39,103 nt of DNA from a virus, in the IMG/VR virus record IMGVR_UViG_3300042371_000328, positions 1 through 39,103 of that record. The stretch is one strand, 5' to 3'. The notes beneath the pieces were generated by a model that ran no database searches, was not told where the DNA came from, and saw only the letters and a list, made by a program, of their open reading frames with translations. Numbering within the stretch: position 1 is the first letter of the stretch; every line of letters begins with the position of its first letter. The position numbers and the translations under genes were made by a program. Shown in pieces: positions 6,781 to 12,792 of the stretch.

Positions 6781-7017
6781 TCAGAGTGAGGAATTTACTT
6801 CAACGAATTGAGATACGATATCACGTATTATATCTGGATGGATAACATCAATGATATCAGTATCTTTGTGCTTAACTTCAACAACGTAGATTTCATCTGC
6901 ATAGTCAGGTTCATAACCTCCTTTTTCATCACGGATTTGACATAAACTACCTTTTTCAGCTTCAATAGTGCATTCAAAGTCTGCATTATCAGTATAGTAC
7001 CAATGGTGATATTTCAT
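6781..7017 (-). CDS. Hypothetical acidic protein, 78 aa
   Basis: Beta-rich, acidic and Tyr/Asp-rich (MKYHHWYYTDNADFECTIEA). The middle segment GYEPDYADEIYVVEVKHKD looks like a small beta barrel edge. No family was recognised. It overlaps the upstream gene by 4 bases. Confidence 0.6.
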   Translation of the reverse strand: MKYHHWYYTDNADFECTIEAEKGSLCQIRDEKGGYEPDYADEIYVVEVKHKDTDIIDVIHPDIIRDIVSQFVEVNSSL

Positions 7018-7268
7018 TTCATTACTTGTAGAATTGAACGGATTGTGGTTAGTTCTTTACGAAGTTTACGTTTGTAATCTTTGTAATGGTTAAGATATTT
7101 GAAAGCATTTGCACTTTCAGGTACATCTTTATTAGCACAATTCCAGTGCATTGTTATCATATCGTTACAGAAGTCTAAGTCACCTTCACGTTCATGAAGA
7201 CGCTTTTTCATCACTGAACGGATTAGGTGTCGGTGTCTTTCTGGTAGGAGAAGTAAAGTATCTGTCAT
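7014..7268 (-). CDS. Hypothetical basic helical protein, 84 aa
   Basis: A Lys/Arg/His-rich helical protein (ERHRHLIRSVMKKRLHEREG) whose C-terminus is also basic. A GAGGA ribosome site lies 8 bases before the ATG at 7268, supporting this start despite a 77-base overlap with the upstream gene. Charge suggests nucleic-acid binding, but no motif was recognised. Confidence 0.6.
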   Translation of the reverse strand: MTDTLLLLPERHRHLIRSVMKKRLHEREGDLDFCNDMITMHWNCANKDVPESANAFKYLNHYKDYKRKLRKELTTIRSILQVMK

Positions 7269-7422
7269 GTGTTAATTCCTCAAAGATTTCCCATAGTTGA
7301 TTAAACTTAACTTCATAGTATTTGGCAAGTACTTGTTGATCCATTTTACCTGCTTTTAGATCTTCGCATACTTGCCAACACTCTAATATAGATTGCTCTA
7401 AATTAAAGCCATCAGGTTTCAT
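7192..7422 (-). CDS. Hypothetical protein, 76 aa
   Basis: An N-terminal helical part (LEQSILECWQVCEDLKAGKM) then a Thr/Pro-rich tail that lies in the overlap with the downstream gene. The unusual tail composition suggests the first 55 residues carry the fold. It overlaps its upstream neighbour by 4 bases. No family name can be given. Confidence 0.6.
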   Translation of the reverse strand: MKPDGFNLEQSILECWQVCEDLKAGKMDQQVLAKYYEVKFNQLWEIFEELTHDRYFTSPTRKTPTPNPFSDEKASS

Positions 7423-7709
7423 AGAGTATGACCGTGGGTAGCGGCTACAATACGAAGCATAAGATGTTCTTCAATCTTAGGTGACTCATAGGTGTTTTCA
7501 ACAACCTTAAAGAAACCTTTATCAGTTACGCTATAGATGTTATCTACAGAGTATTTACCTACAAAGAAAAGGTTATCAGATGTTTTGCAGTGGTATACAC
7601 CACGACCTTGTTCCCAAGACTTAACATCATAGCTGTTTTCAGGGGCTTTTTCAACTTGAGTTACTTCAAACTGCAGAGTTGTAGAGAAGAATGGATTGAG
7701 TTCTAACAT
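7419..7709 (-). CDS. Hypothetical protein, 96 aa
   Basis: A beta-rich soluble protein (FFSTTLQFEVTQVEKAPENS ...) with a central GKYSVDNIYSVTDKGFFKVV segment that looks like repeated strands. No motif was recognised. A 13-base gap separates it from the next gene upstream. Confidence 0.65.
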   Translation of the reverse strand: MLELNPFFSTTLQFEVTQVEKAPENSYDVKSWEQGRGVYHCKTSDNLFFVGKYSVDNIYSVTDKGFFKVVENTYESPKIEEHLMLRIVAATHGHTL

Positions 7710-7722
7710 GATATTTCCTTTA

Positions 7723-8091
7723 TTACAGAGAGTTGATTAATTCGAGGGCTTCAGAAGCTTCGTCACACAGGTAGAGTTTATCGAGTAAGTCTTGTTCGAT
7801 AGTTTCATACTTAACACGGATTTCATTACAAGTATTAGTGTACTCAGTGTACTCCTTATCAAAGTTAACAGGGAAAACAATAACATCACCGATATTACGA
7901 GCACTCCATGAGTTAATGAATTCAGCTTCAGGAACAAGCTGAACACCTGCACTGGTTAACAGGCTATAGATAGCTCTCATATCATTCTTTTTAGACTGAA
8001 CCATAGAGGGCATTTCTGCATTACGTTTCTGAGCAATTTTATCAGAGAGACGAGAGACAGCATAATCACGTTGGGCTTTATTGAGTTTCAT
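7723..8091 (-). CDS. Hypothetical protein, 122 aa
   Basis: A helical protein with a basic N-terminus (MKLNKAQRDYAVSRLSDKIA) and an acidic C-terminus. The N-terminal helix pattern is common in small phage proteins near the ssDNA-binding gene. It is the first gene after the terminator at 8122-8169, so its level depends on read-through. No function can be assigned. Confidence 0.7.
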   Translation of the reverse strand: MKLNKAQRDYAVSRLSDKIAQKRNAEMPSMVQSKKNDMRAIYSLLTSAGVQLVPEAEFINSWSARNIGDVIVFPVNFDKEYTEYTNTCNEIRVKYETIEQDLLDKLYLCDEASEALELINSL

Positions 8092-8121
8092 TTTATATCC
8101 ATTAAATTAAAGAACACAGAG

Positions 8122-8169
8122 AAATAAAAATCCCTCATGACAGACTCGTTAGAGACTATCACAAGGGAT
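8122..8169 (-). terminator. Strong intrinsic terminator after the ssDNA-binding protein gene
   Basis: Read on the minus strand, ATCCCTTGTGATAG pairs with CTGTCATGAGGGAT: 14 pairs, three of them G-U, closing a 12-base loop that holds a CTC/GAG mini-stem. A U-rich run (TTTTTATTT) follows directly. It lies 12 bases past the stop of the ssDNA-binding protein gene and would reduce transcription into the operon below. Confidence 0.85.
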
Positions 8170-8181
8170 AATTATAGTGGA

Positions 8182-8685
8182 TTAGAACATTGCTTCTTCA
8201 GATTGATCAGTGTCAACAGATGCACCTTCAACATCGAAGTCAACAAAGTTCTCAGACTTACGTTCATAACGAACAAGATCAGTAACCTGCACAGCGATAA
8301 GCATTGTGGAGATACCAGACTTACTTACTTTACCGTTAGGTAACTTGATTTCGTATGGTGAGCAATACACCATAACATTACCGATAGAACCATTACCAAT
8401 CAATGTTGGATTAAGTTCTTTCTTACCAGAGTCAACTACACGAACTTTAGCGGCATCAGTACCATCTTTCTTAAAAGCTTTCTTCTTAAGATTAACAGAG
8501 ATTTTACCGCCTTCAATGGCTTTAACTTTACCGAACTGAGAGAATTCTTTCTCACGTTTCTTGTCACCTTGAATCTGTAGTTCATACTGATCAACACCGA
8601 AGGGAGAGACAGGTTTGTCTAATTTAGCCCAGAACAAGGCTACGTCTTTGATGATGATGTTAGGTGTGTTTGTTGCTTGTGTCAT
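8182..8685 (-). CDS. ssDNA-binding protein, T7 gp2.5-like
   Basis: A 167-residue protein that likely coats single-stranded DNA and contacts the polymerase. The features fit the gp2.5 type: LFWAKLDKPVSPFGVDQYEL near the start, a basic middle, a GNGSIGNVMVYCSPYEI strand pair, and an acidic C-terminal tail (FDVEGASVDTDQSEEAMF) that ends in phenylalanine, as gp2.5 does for partner binding. It is the first gene at the upstream end of the left operon and is followed by a strong terminator, consistent with higher expression than the genes below. P3 at 9310-9327 could drive it with a long leader antisense to the small terminase gene. Confidence 0.88.
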   Translation of the reverse strand: MTQATNTPNIIIKDVALFWAKLDKPVSPFGVDQYELQIQGDKKREKEFSQFGKVKAIEGGKISVNLKKKAFKKDGTDAAKVRVVDSGKKELNPTLIGNGSIGNVMVYCSPYEIKLPNGKVSKSGISTMLIAVQVTDLVRYERKSENFVDFDVEGASVDTDQSEEAMF

Positions 8686-8726
8686 GATATTTTCCTATGG
8701 ATTTAAGTTTCAAGTATACTTCTCGC

Positions 8727-8744
8727 TAGTCGGTTCCTAATAGA
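8727..8744 (+). promoter_or_regulatory. Promoter-like motif P2 (plus strand)
   Basis: TAGTCGGTTCCTAATAGA, continuing TA. It is in the gap between the divergent ssDNA-binding protein and small terminase genes, and ends 27 bases before the terminase ATG. It is 17/20 identical to P1. An AAGGAG ribosome site follows at 8759-8764. Confidence 0.7.
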
Positions 8745-8771
8745 TATTATAAACAAACAAGGAGAACAGTT

Positions 8772-9167
8772 ATGTCATCAGGTGGTAAAGCCCGTAACAT
8801 TAACTCACTGGCTAACCTGAAGTTAATAACCTCAGAGACAGCTAGAGAGAATCAGAAAAAAGCTACTCAATCAAGAATGTTGAATAAGCAGATCAGAGAA
8901 GAGTTTAAGTTGAATGCTAAGAACTTTCAAGAAGTAATGAAAGACTTACCTCAATTATCTTCACTTGATGTTCTTAGAATGGCTATGCATCAGGCCCTTC
9001 AACAAGATAACTTTGAAGATGCTGCTAGGTATGCTAACATGGTAGCAGAGTATGAACAACCTAAACTACAGAGGATTGATCAGACTACTACAACCCGTAC
9101 AGCAGACCTCTCAGATGAAGAACTTCAGAGGATTATCTCAGAAGAAGGTCTAGATAGTAAGTCTTAA
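8772..9167 (+). CDS. terS: Small terminase subunit (probable)
   Basis: A 131-residue protein that probably recognises phage DNA for packaging. The N-terminus is basic. A helical core (SSLDVLRMAMHQALQQDNFE) is followed by the tail AEYEQPKLQRIDQTTTTRTA and DLSDEELQRIISEEG, an arrangement typical of small terminases, where YExPKLxR precedes an acidic C-terminus that binds the large subunit. It has a good AAGGAG site. Unusually it lies about 3.8 kb from the large terminase, with opposite-strand genes between, as a single-gene unit with its own promoter motif and terminator. No direct DNA-binding motif was checked. Confidence 0.75.
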   Translation: MSSGGKARNINSLANLKLITSETARENQKKATQSRMLNKQIREEFKLNAKNFQEVMKDLPQLSSLDVLRMAMHQALQQDNFEDAARYANMVAEYEQPKLQRIDQTTTTRTADLSDEELQRIISEEGLDSKS

Positions 9168-9219
9168 GAGAATGTCATAAGAGAATGTCTTACAAGTAAG
9201 TCTATAAGAGAATGTCTTT
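9166..9219 (+). repeat. Tandem 13-14-base repeats at the small terminase stop codon
   Basis: AAGAGAATGTC occurs exactly at 9166, 9179 and 9206, each followed by A/T-T. A degenerate unit (ACAAGTAAGTCTAT) fills 9192-9205. The first copy overlaps the terminase stop codon, and the last forms the left arm of the terminator. Confidence 0.85.
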
Positions 9220-9260
9220 AGGTATATTACCTATTGATGTTCTCTTTTTTATTTCTCTTT
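9206..9260 (+). terminator. Intrinsic terminator of the small terminase transcript
   Basis: The left arm starting AAGAGAATGTC pairs with GATGTTCTCTT (11 pairs, two G-U). A two-base internal loop follows, then TAGGTA pairs with TACCTA around a 3-base loop. TTTTTTATTTCTCTTT follows. On the opposite strand no U-run follows, so it should act only on plus-strand transcripts. Confidence 0.88.
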
Positions 9261-9309
9261 AATAATATACTTTTAATAAATATATTAATAACTATCTAAG
9301 GGACAGTAT

Positions 9310-9327
9310 CCTATTAGGTTCCAGCTA
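9310..9327 (-). promoter_or_regulatory. Promoter-like motif P3 (minus strand)
   Basis: On the minus strand this reads TAGCTGGAACCTAATAGG, which matches the consensus TAGTCGGTACCTAATAGA at 14 of 18 positions. It points left, across the small terminase gene in antisense, towards the ssDNA-binding protein gene 625 bases away. It is the weakest of the five by position, because no start codon lies close behind it. Confidence 0.5.
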
Positions 9328-9334
9328 AATAAGT

Positions 9335-9547
9335 TTATGATTCTATTGGGTTTTTTCTCCTTAGTGAGTAAAATGGTTCAACAACGTATGGGTCTTTAAT
9401 CTCATAAAAGGTTAGCTTTCTGAGATCTAGTTCACCCATTGATTCTTGGTATCTTTCAATACAGTCAGTGATAGTTACACCGAATTCTGTACAGAAGTTA
9501 TCATCAACACATATCCATACAGGGTTAATTATTTCTTCTAGCTTCAT
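9335..9547 (-). CDS. Hypothetical protein, 70 aa
   Basis: An acidic small protein (MKLEEIINPVWICVDDNFCT). It is the last gene of the 9335-12675 minus-strand island and ends 8 bases before the P3 motif. Its start overlaps the next gene by an ATGA. No domain was recognised. Confidence 0.65.
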   Translation of the reverse strand: MKLEEIINPVWICVDDNFCTEFGVTITDCIERYQESMGELDLRKLTFYEIKDPYVVEPFYSLRRKNPIES

Positions 9548-9702
9548 TTATCTAGTCTCACTTTCTTTGTCCATAATAGCTTGCCTTTAAGGAAAGCCTT
9601 TTGGATACCTGTTGTATCATCAAAGACTACGGATATTTCAGACTTTACTTTTGATTTGATTCTCAGGATAAGGTCTGTGTAGATTTGTGCTGCAGTGTGC
9701 AT
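9544..9702 (-). CDS. Hypothetical basic protein, 52 aa
   Basis: From the ATG at 9702, MHTAAQIYTDLILRIKSKVK, ending in a basic tail (KGKLLWTKKVRLDK). It fills the gap between its neighbours exactly, with an ATGA overlap downstream and one shared base upstream. A helix plus basic tail is suggestive of nucleic-acid binding, but no motif supports it. Confidence 0.6.
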   Translation of the reverse strand: MHTAAQIYTDLILRIKSKVKSEISVVFDDTTGIQKAFLKGKLLWTKKVRLDK

Positions 9703-9908
9703 TATTCATCCTTTAGTATAGAACCTCTTTTAATTTTGCTAACAAGAACGTCATATAGTTTATGCATGACAGCGCTGAAAGCAAGGTTATCTGATAGTCT
9801 TGCTAGCTCATGGTAGTCAAGCTTGCCTAAGCCTTCTAAAAGTGCTAATGCATCTTCTTCAGACATTACGATAGTGTATTCAACTTGGGTTTCTTTGGAG
9901 ATTTTCAT
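9702..9908 (-). CDS. Small paralogous protein A, 68 aa
   Basis: One of three adjacent genes with the same plan: a basic start, a beta segment (here VEYTIVMSEEDALALLEGLG), then two helices. Compare IENEKEQALLAAIF in the next gene and IETREQFTDLSSLF in the third. Function unknown. The genes abut with at most two bases between them, which points to tandem duplication. Confidence 0.65.
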   Translation of the reverse strand: MKISKETQVEYTIVMSEEDALALLEGLGKLDYHELARLSDNLAFSAVMHKLYDVLVSKIKRGSILKDE

Positions 9909-9909
9909 A

Positions 9910-10119
9910 TTAGATTTCCATTTCTTTACCGATTGTTAGGATAAGGTTTACTAGCTCATCATAATGGTCATGACCTAGGTAGGTTAAGGCTTTAGCAACT
10001 ACTTCAGGATTCATGAAGATAGCGGCTAAAAGAGCTTGTTCTTTTTCATTTTCAATACTTATTCGAAGTGTATAAGGTTGGAATAAGATAGGATAATCAG
10101 TGCATTTAAATACTTTCAT
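9910..10119 (-). CDS. Small paralogous protein B, 69 aa
   Basis: It starts MKVFKCTDYPILFQPYTLRI and continues SIENEKEQALLAAIFMNPEV. FQPYTL-x-I-x-IE matches FQPFTL-x-L-x-IE of protein C, and the helices match in length. The product is small and soluble, with no catalytic motif. It shares one base with the gene upstream. Confidence 0.65.
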   Translation of the reverse strand: MKVFKCTDYPILFQPYTLRISIENEKEQALLAAIFMNPEVVAKALTYLGHDHYDELVNLILTIGKEMEI

Positions 10120-10340
10120 TAGTATTGATCCTCATTATCTAGTGCATCATTGATTTTCATCAGGAGATCTTGCATACGTTGGTAACGTTCATTGAATACA
10201 CTACAGGCGACTCCTGGGATTGTCTGGTAGTATGAGAACAGACTTGATAAGTCAGTGAATTGTTCACGGGTTTCAATAGTGAGTGTTAAGGTGAAGGGTT
10301 GGAAGGCGGCTGGTTTGAGACGTTTAGTTTCTACTTGCAT
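10119..10340 (-). CDS. Small paralogous protein C, 73 aa
   Basis: MQVETKRLKPAAFQPFTLTL then TIETREQFTDLSSLFSYYQT. It is clearly related to protein B over the FQP(F/Y)TL segment and the next helix. Its start codon lies two bases after the zinc-ribbon gene's stop codon. Function unknown. Confidence 0.65.
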   Translation of the reverse strand: MQVETKRLKPAAFQPFTLTLTIETREQFTDLSSLFSYYQTIPGVACSVFNERYQRMQDLLMKINDALDNEDQY

Positions 10341-10341
10341 A

Positions 10342-10509
10342 TTATACCTCAGTGATTAATGATTGAACAGTTTCAGTGCAGTTGGTACATACGAATTCTG
10401 CAATTTTATCACCTAAAGCGGTGTGGGTTACTTTTAATACTTTAACGTCTTCTGAGTTGTGTTCAATAAGACAGTTTTCACATTTTACAAAGTACAGATG
10501 TTTGTACAT
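10342..10509 (-). CDS. Small zinc-ribbon protein, 55 aa
   Basis: C10-x2-C13 (VKCENCLIEH) and C41-x2-C44 (FVCTNCTETV) around a beta segment form a compact Cys4 zinc ribbon. An AGGAG ribosome site precedes the ATG at 10509. Such ribbons bind nucleic acid or RNA polymerase in other phages, but nothing here identifies a partner. It is the first gene after a structured 150-base leader. Confidence 0.7.
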   Translation of the reverse strand: MYKHLYFVKCENCLIEHNSEDVKVLKVTHTALGDKIAEFVCTNCTETVQSLITEV

Positions 10510-10555
10510 TTATTACTCCTTAGTATAAATTATTACTGACCAGTAACTTTTTAGA

Positions 10556-10667
10556 CTGTGTGTTCAGCTTTTTACCACACAGAAATCCCTCAAGACATCC
10601 CTCAAGTCTCGCCTGTTTCTCAGCGAAATCATCGAGTTACTGTCCTGAGAGGACTGTCTTTAGGGAT
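10556..10667 (-). other. Structured RNA region between minus-strand genes (possible leader or terminator)
   Basis: The gap 10510-10659 holds several pairings. On the minus strand, ATCCCTAAAGACA (10655-10667, overlapping the stop codon of the gene above) can pair with TGTCTTGAGGGAT (10585-10597) with one mismatch. Inside it GTCCTCTCAGGAC forms a short hairpin. A direct repeat ATCCCTCAAG occurs at 10585 and 10597 on the plus strand, so the arm has two possible partners. Downstream, CTGTGTG pairs with CACACAG (10556-10582). No clean U-run follows, so a simple terminator is not certain. Confidence 0.5.
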
Positions 10668-10887
10668 TTAGCTTAGCTTCTGCTAAGACTTCCTGCCTTG
10701 CCTCCTCTGTTCTGTGCCATTTCTCCTCTTGTTTGAGGAAATCCCTGTGTTTTGTGATCTGATACCATATACCTCTCTCCACTTTTGTCATAGAAGGTAG
10801 TTCTTCCATGACGTCTACTAGTGCGTTAAGCTCTTCGCTTGACATATCTAGGTAATATCTACCATATGCTTGTCTTAAGAATGCCAT
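10660..10887 (-). CDS. Hypothetical helical protein, 75 aa
   Basis: MAFLRQAYGRYYLDMSSEEL and an Arg/Glu-rich C-terminal helix. I start it at the ATG at 10887, which has an AGGA site 7 bases before it and begins just past the stop of the upstream gene. A frame open to 10914 would overlap that gene. No domain was recognised. Confidence 0.6.
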   Translation of the reverse strand: MAFLRQAYGRYYLDMSSEELNALVDVMEELPSMTKVERGIWYQITKHRDFLKQEEKWHRTEEARQEVLAEAKLNP

Positions 10888-10888
10888 T

Positions 10889-11140
10889 TTACTGTCCTTC
10901 CAGTATTTGATCATAGATTGCTGTGTATTCTATGATGATGCCATTGAGTTCTACCTCATTTACCATGTTTTCCAGTACACTTCTGTTGTCTGACACAGCG
11001 TACAGCAGTGTTTCCCCTGTTGTGTCTGGTGACATGACTACTTTACAGCCGAACTCGTGTACTGACTCAACGACTTCTTCTGTTGTACACCCAAAGTCTC
11101 TTGCCTTGAGTGGGTTTAAGAGTAAATAACGTGCTTTCAT
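10889..11140 (-). CDS. Hypothetical protein, 83 aa
   Basis: A mixed alpha/beta protein (MKARYLLLNPLKARDFGCTT), acidic in the second half. No family was recognised. It is separated from the gene upstream by a 9-base gap that holds an AAGGA-type ribosome site. Confidence 0.62.
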   Translation of the reverse strand: MKARYLLLNPLKARDFGCTTEEVVESVHEFGCKVVMSPDTTGETLLYAVSDNRSVLENMVNEVELNGIIIEYTAIYDQILEGQ

Positions 11141-11149
11141 TGTGTTTCC

Positions 11150-11467
11150 TTAAGATTTAACAATATCATAGAACCATACATCGGGATCGTTACCGCCAGC
11201 AGCAACAAAGTGTACTACCAACTCTTTGTCATAAGCCTTTTGGATCTTAGCAAAAAGTTTCTCAGCATATCCTTCAGCAAGACGGTTAAGCTGGCATCTA
11301 CGTTTACGGTTATCACTACAACTGATAATGAAAGTGTTTGAATCTTCATTATATTCAGGGAATGTAATGATTACAGGTACACTAGTACGATCTGGTTGGA
11401 GTGGATTCATTGTACTGAACACAGATGGCTGACCATCTTTAGATTTGAAAGTAAAGCTTTTAGACAT
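11150..11467 (-). CDS. Hypothetical protein, 105 aa
   Basis: A basic, mixed alpha/beta protein (MSKSFTFKSKDGQPSVFSTM). A strand segment SVPVIITFPEYNED is followed by NTFIISCSDNRKRRCQLNRL, so a small nucleic-acid-binding fold is possible. Function unknown. It is the first gene after a terminator-like hairpin at 11493-11515. Confidence 0.65.
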   Translation of the reverse strand: MSKSFTFKSKDGQPSVFSTMNPLQPDRTSVPVIITFPEYNEDSNTFIISCSDNRKRRCQLNRLAEGYAEKLFAKIQKAYDKELVVHFVAAGGNDPDVWFYDIVKS

Positions 11468-11492
11468 GATTAAGTCCTAATGGTTAATGATT

Positions 11493-11515
11493 AAAAACTT
11501 GGTACTTACCCCAAG
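11493..11515 (-). terminator. Small intrinsic terminator (minus strand)
   Basis: On the minus strand, CTTGG-GGTAAGTA-CCAAG is followed by TTTTT. The stem is only 5 bp, so it may be leaky. It lies between the 37-aa gene and the gene at 11150-11467, so it would attenuate the lower part of this gene island. Confidence 0.5.
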
Positions 11516-11548
11516 AGGTCTCTCCGTAAGCCCGAGAAGAGCAGTTAT

Positions 11549-11662
11549 TTACAGATGTACGATGTGAACAGTCACATCTTCTGCTTTGTATTTAAGTAAG
11601 TCTTTAGCAGACATTACTTTGTCGATTAGTTTACTTGTTTTGTTGCAGTATACTAGGTACAT
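11549..11662 (-). CDS. Small basic protein, 37 aa
   Basis: MYLVYCNKTSKLIDKVMSAK, ending in VTVHIVHL. It has a good AAGGAGAAT ribosome site before its ATG, the same type as its upstream neighbours, which is the main support. Function unknown. Confidence 0.55.
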   Translation of the reverse strand: MYLVYCNKTSKLIDKVMSAKDLLKYKAEDVTVHIVHL

Positions 11663-11672
11663 AATATTCTCC

Positions 11673-12047
11673 TTAAGAAATAACAAGATCTTCTTCAGTC
11701 ATTACTTCAGCAATCAAAGCAACAACAGCAGCAGTACGACCTCCACACCAACGACCAGCAACAAGCTCTACAAGTATAGCATGTTGGGTATGCGGTATAC
11801 AACCAGCATGACGACCATCTGGTTCAGCAATAAACCAAAGGAAATTACGAATCTTTTCAGCATACTCATTACGGCTAACTGAGTCTAGGTTACCATCATA
11901 CTTAGACCAATGATGGATATTCCAATAAGTACCACTAGAGTTAGTAGTACGTAGTAATGTATAAGATGACATGCGAAGAAACCACATACCAAGACGGAAT
12001 ACAGTGTTATTAATCGTATTCCAAACACACCAAATATGTTTTTCCAT
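11673..12047 (-). CDS. Hypothetical protein, 124 aa
   Basis: It begins MEKHIWCVWNTINNTVFRLG at the ATG at 12047, which has an AAGGAGAAT ribosome site. A longer frame open to 12197 runs over the neighbouring membrane gene and is not preferred. It is Trp/Tyr/Arg-rich, and an Ala-rich helix lies near the C-terminus (RTAAVVALIAEVMTEEDLVIS). No family was recognised. Confidence 0.65.
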   Translation of the reverse strand: MEKHIWCVWNTINNTVFRLGMWFLRMSSYTLLRTTNSSGTYWNIHHWSKYDGNLDSVSRNEYAEKIRNFLWFIAEPDGRHAGCIPHTQHAILVELVAGRWCGGRTAAVVALIAEVMTEEDLVIS

Positions 12048-12049
12048 GA

Positions 12050-12232
12050 TTATTCTCCTTCGTTGATTTCGATAATAAGAATAGCAAACTGTACCCCTGC
12101 TACTACACTTGCTACGATAAGACCGATGACATGCATCCATCCATACATGGCCTCGTATTGTATTGCATCGACACACCACACCATTAGATGTGACCACAAT
12201 AGTATAAGAACAATGTGCATTAACTTAGTCAT
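12050..12232 (-). CDS. Small two-helix membrane protein, 60 aa
   Basis: Two hydrophobic segments, residues 4-20 (LMHIVLILLWSHLMVWC) and 34-54 (HVIGLIVASVVAGVQFAILII), then an acidic end. An AAGGAGAT site precedes the ATG, which is followed upstream by two hairpins (12259-12295). Early-expressed membrane proteins of this size can be host-takeover or superinfection-exclusion factors, but that is only a guess. Confidence 0.62.
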   Translation of the reverse strand: MTKLMHIVLILLWSHLMVWCVDAIQYEAMYGWMHVIGLIVASVVAGVQFAILIIEINEGE

Positions 12233-12258
12233 ATTAATCTCCTTGAGTTATGACATAC

Positions 12259-12295
12259 AGAGCAAGACGCTCTCCATTGGGTTATTACACCCAAT
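12259..12295 (-). other. Two tandem hairpins before the two-helix membrane protein gene
   Basis: ATTGGGT pairs with ACCCAAT (12276-12295, 7 bp, 6-base loop) and AGAGC pairs with GCTCT (12259-12273, 5 bp, 5-base loop). No U-run follows either, so they look like mRNA-stabilising or processing structures rather than a terminator. Confidence 0.55.
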
Positions 12296-12309
12296 AGACA
12301 GAGACTTCA

Positions 12310-12675
12310 TTAAAACAAATCAGTAGATAAAACGTATAATTCTTCTACTGAGCCGTGGTTAAGTGGCTCACCTTCAGGAACAAAACTACAGCCTCTTTGA
12401 AAGGCAAGTTCTAAGCCTGCTTGTTCAGCATGATCCTTTGATAAGAAGTAACCTTCATGACATGAGTTAGACTTAGGACCATAATCACCATCTACTTCGT
12501 AACTACGAACAAGAATGTACAAAGTCTTAACATTGTACTGTGTTCGAAGAGCAGTCATACCACACTCAAGTGCAGCACGATTCTCTTTTGGTATGCAAGC
12601 AAACATACCAGAACGAAGCGCCTGATGGAGGGAGTGAGCCGCAGAACGGAACAAGTTAAAATTAACAGTAGACAT
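12310..12675 (-). CDS. Hypothetical protein, 121 aa; first gene of the minus-strand island
   Basis: A mixed alpha/beta protein (MSTVNFNLFRSAAHSLHQAL), with a YILVRSYEVDGDYGP strand and an acidic end. No family was recognised. Its ATG is preceded by TAGGGGTTTGTT, so AGGGG acts as ribosome site. Its mRNA leader would run through a stretch with no A over 106 bases (12687-12792). A transcript starting in 12700-13000 would make this the first early gene of the island. Confidence 0.65.
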   Translation of the reverse strand: MSTVNFNLFRSAAHSLHQALRSGMFACIPKENRAALECGMTALRTQYNVKTLYILVRSYEVDGDYGPKSNSCHEGYFLSKDHAEQAGLELAFQRGCSFVPEGEPLNHGSVEELYVLSTDLF

Positions 12676-12686
12676 AACAAACCCCT

Positions 12687-12792
12687 AACAGCGCAACAAA
12701 GAAAGCCAGCAAGCACAGCGCCAAGCACAAGCCGACAAGGAACGAGGACGGGCAACCCACGGAGGAAGCACACCACACAACAAGGGGGGGCG
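12687..12792 (+). other. 106-base stretch without a single T on the plus strand
   Basis: Counting base by base, no T occurs between the T at 12686 and the T at 12793. The stretch is rich in A, C and G, and ends with a run of seven G at 12784-12790. On the minus strand this is an A-free leader of G, C and T. Confidence 0.9.

Noticed and set aside
10585-10667. Hammerhead-like ribozyme in the structured gap.
   Set aside because: GAAA-like pieces occur, but the required CTGATGA core is missing on both strands.
11651-11668. A plus-strand sequence TACTAGGTACATAATATT that shares 11 consecutive bases with motif P4.
   Set aside because: It lies over the start codon and ribosome site of a minus-strand gene, lacks the AGA end and has no plus-strand gene behind it, so chance similarity is more likely.
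11673-12197. A longer version (174 aa) of the 124-aa minus-strand gene.
   Set aside because: The extra N-terminal part overlaps the 60-aa membrane gene, is Cys/Arg-rich and has no ribosome site; the ATG at 12047 has one.
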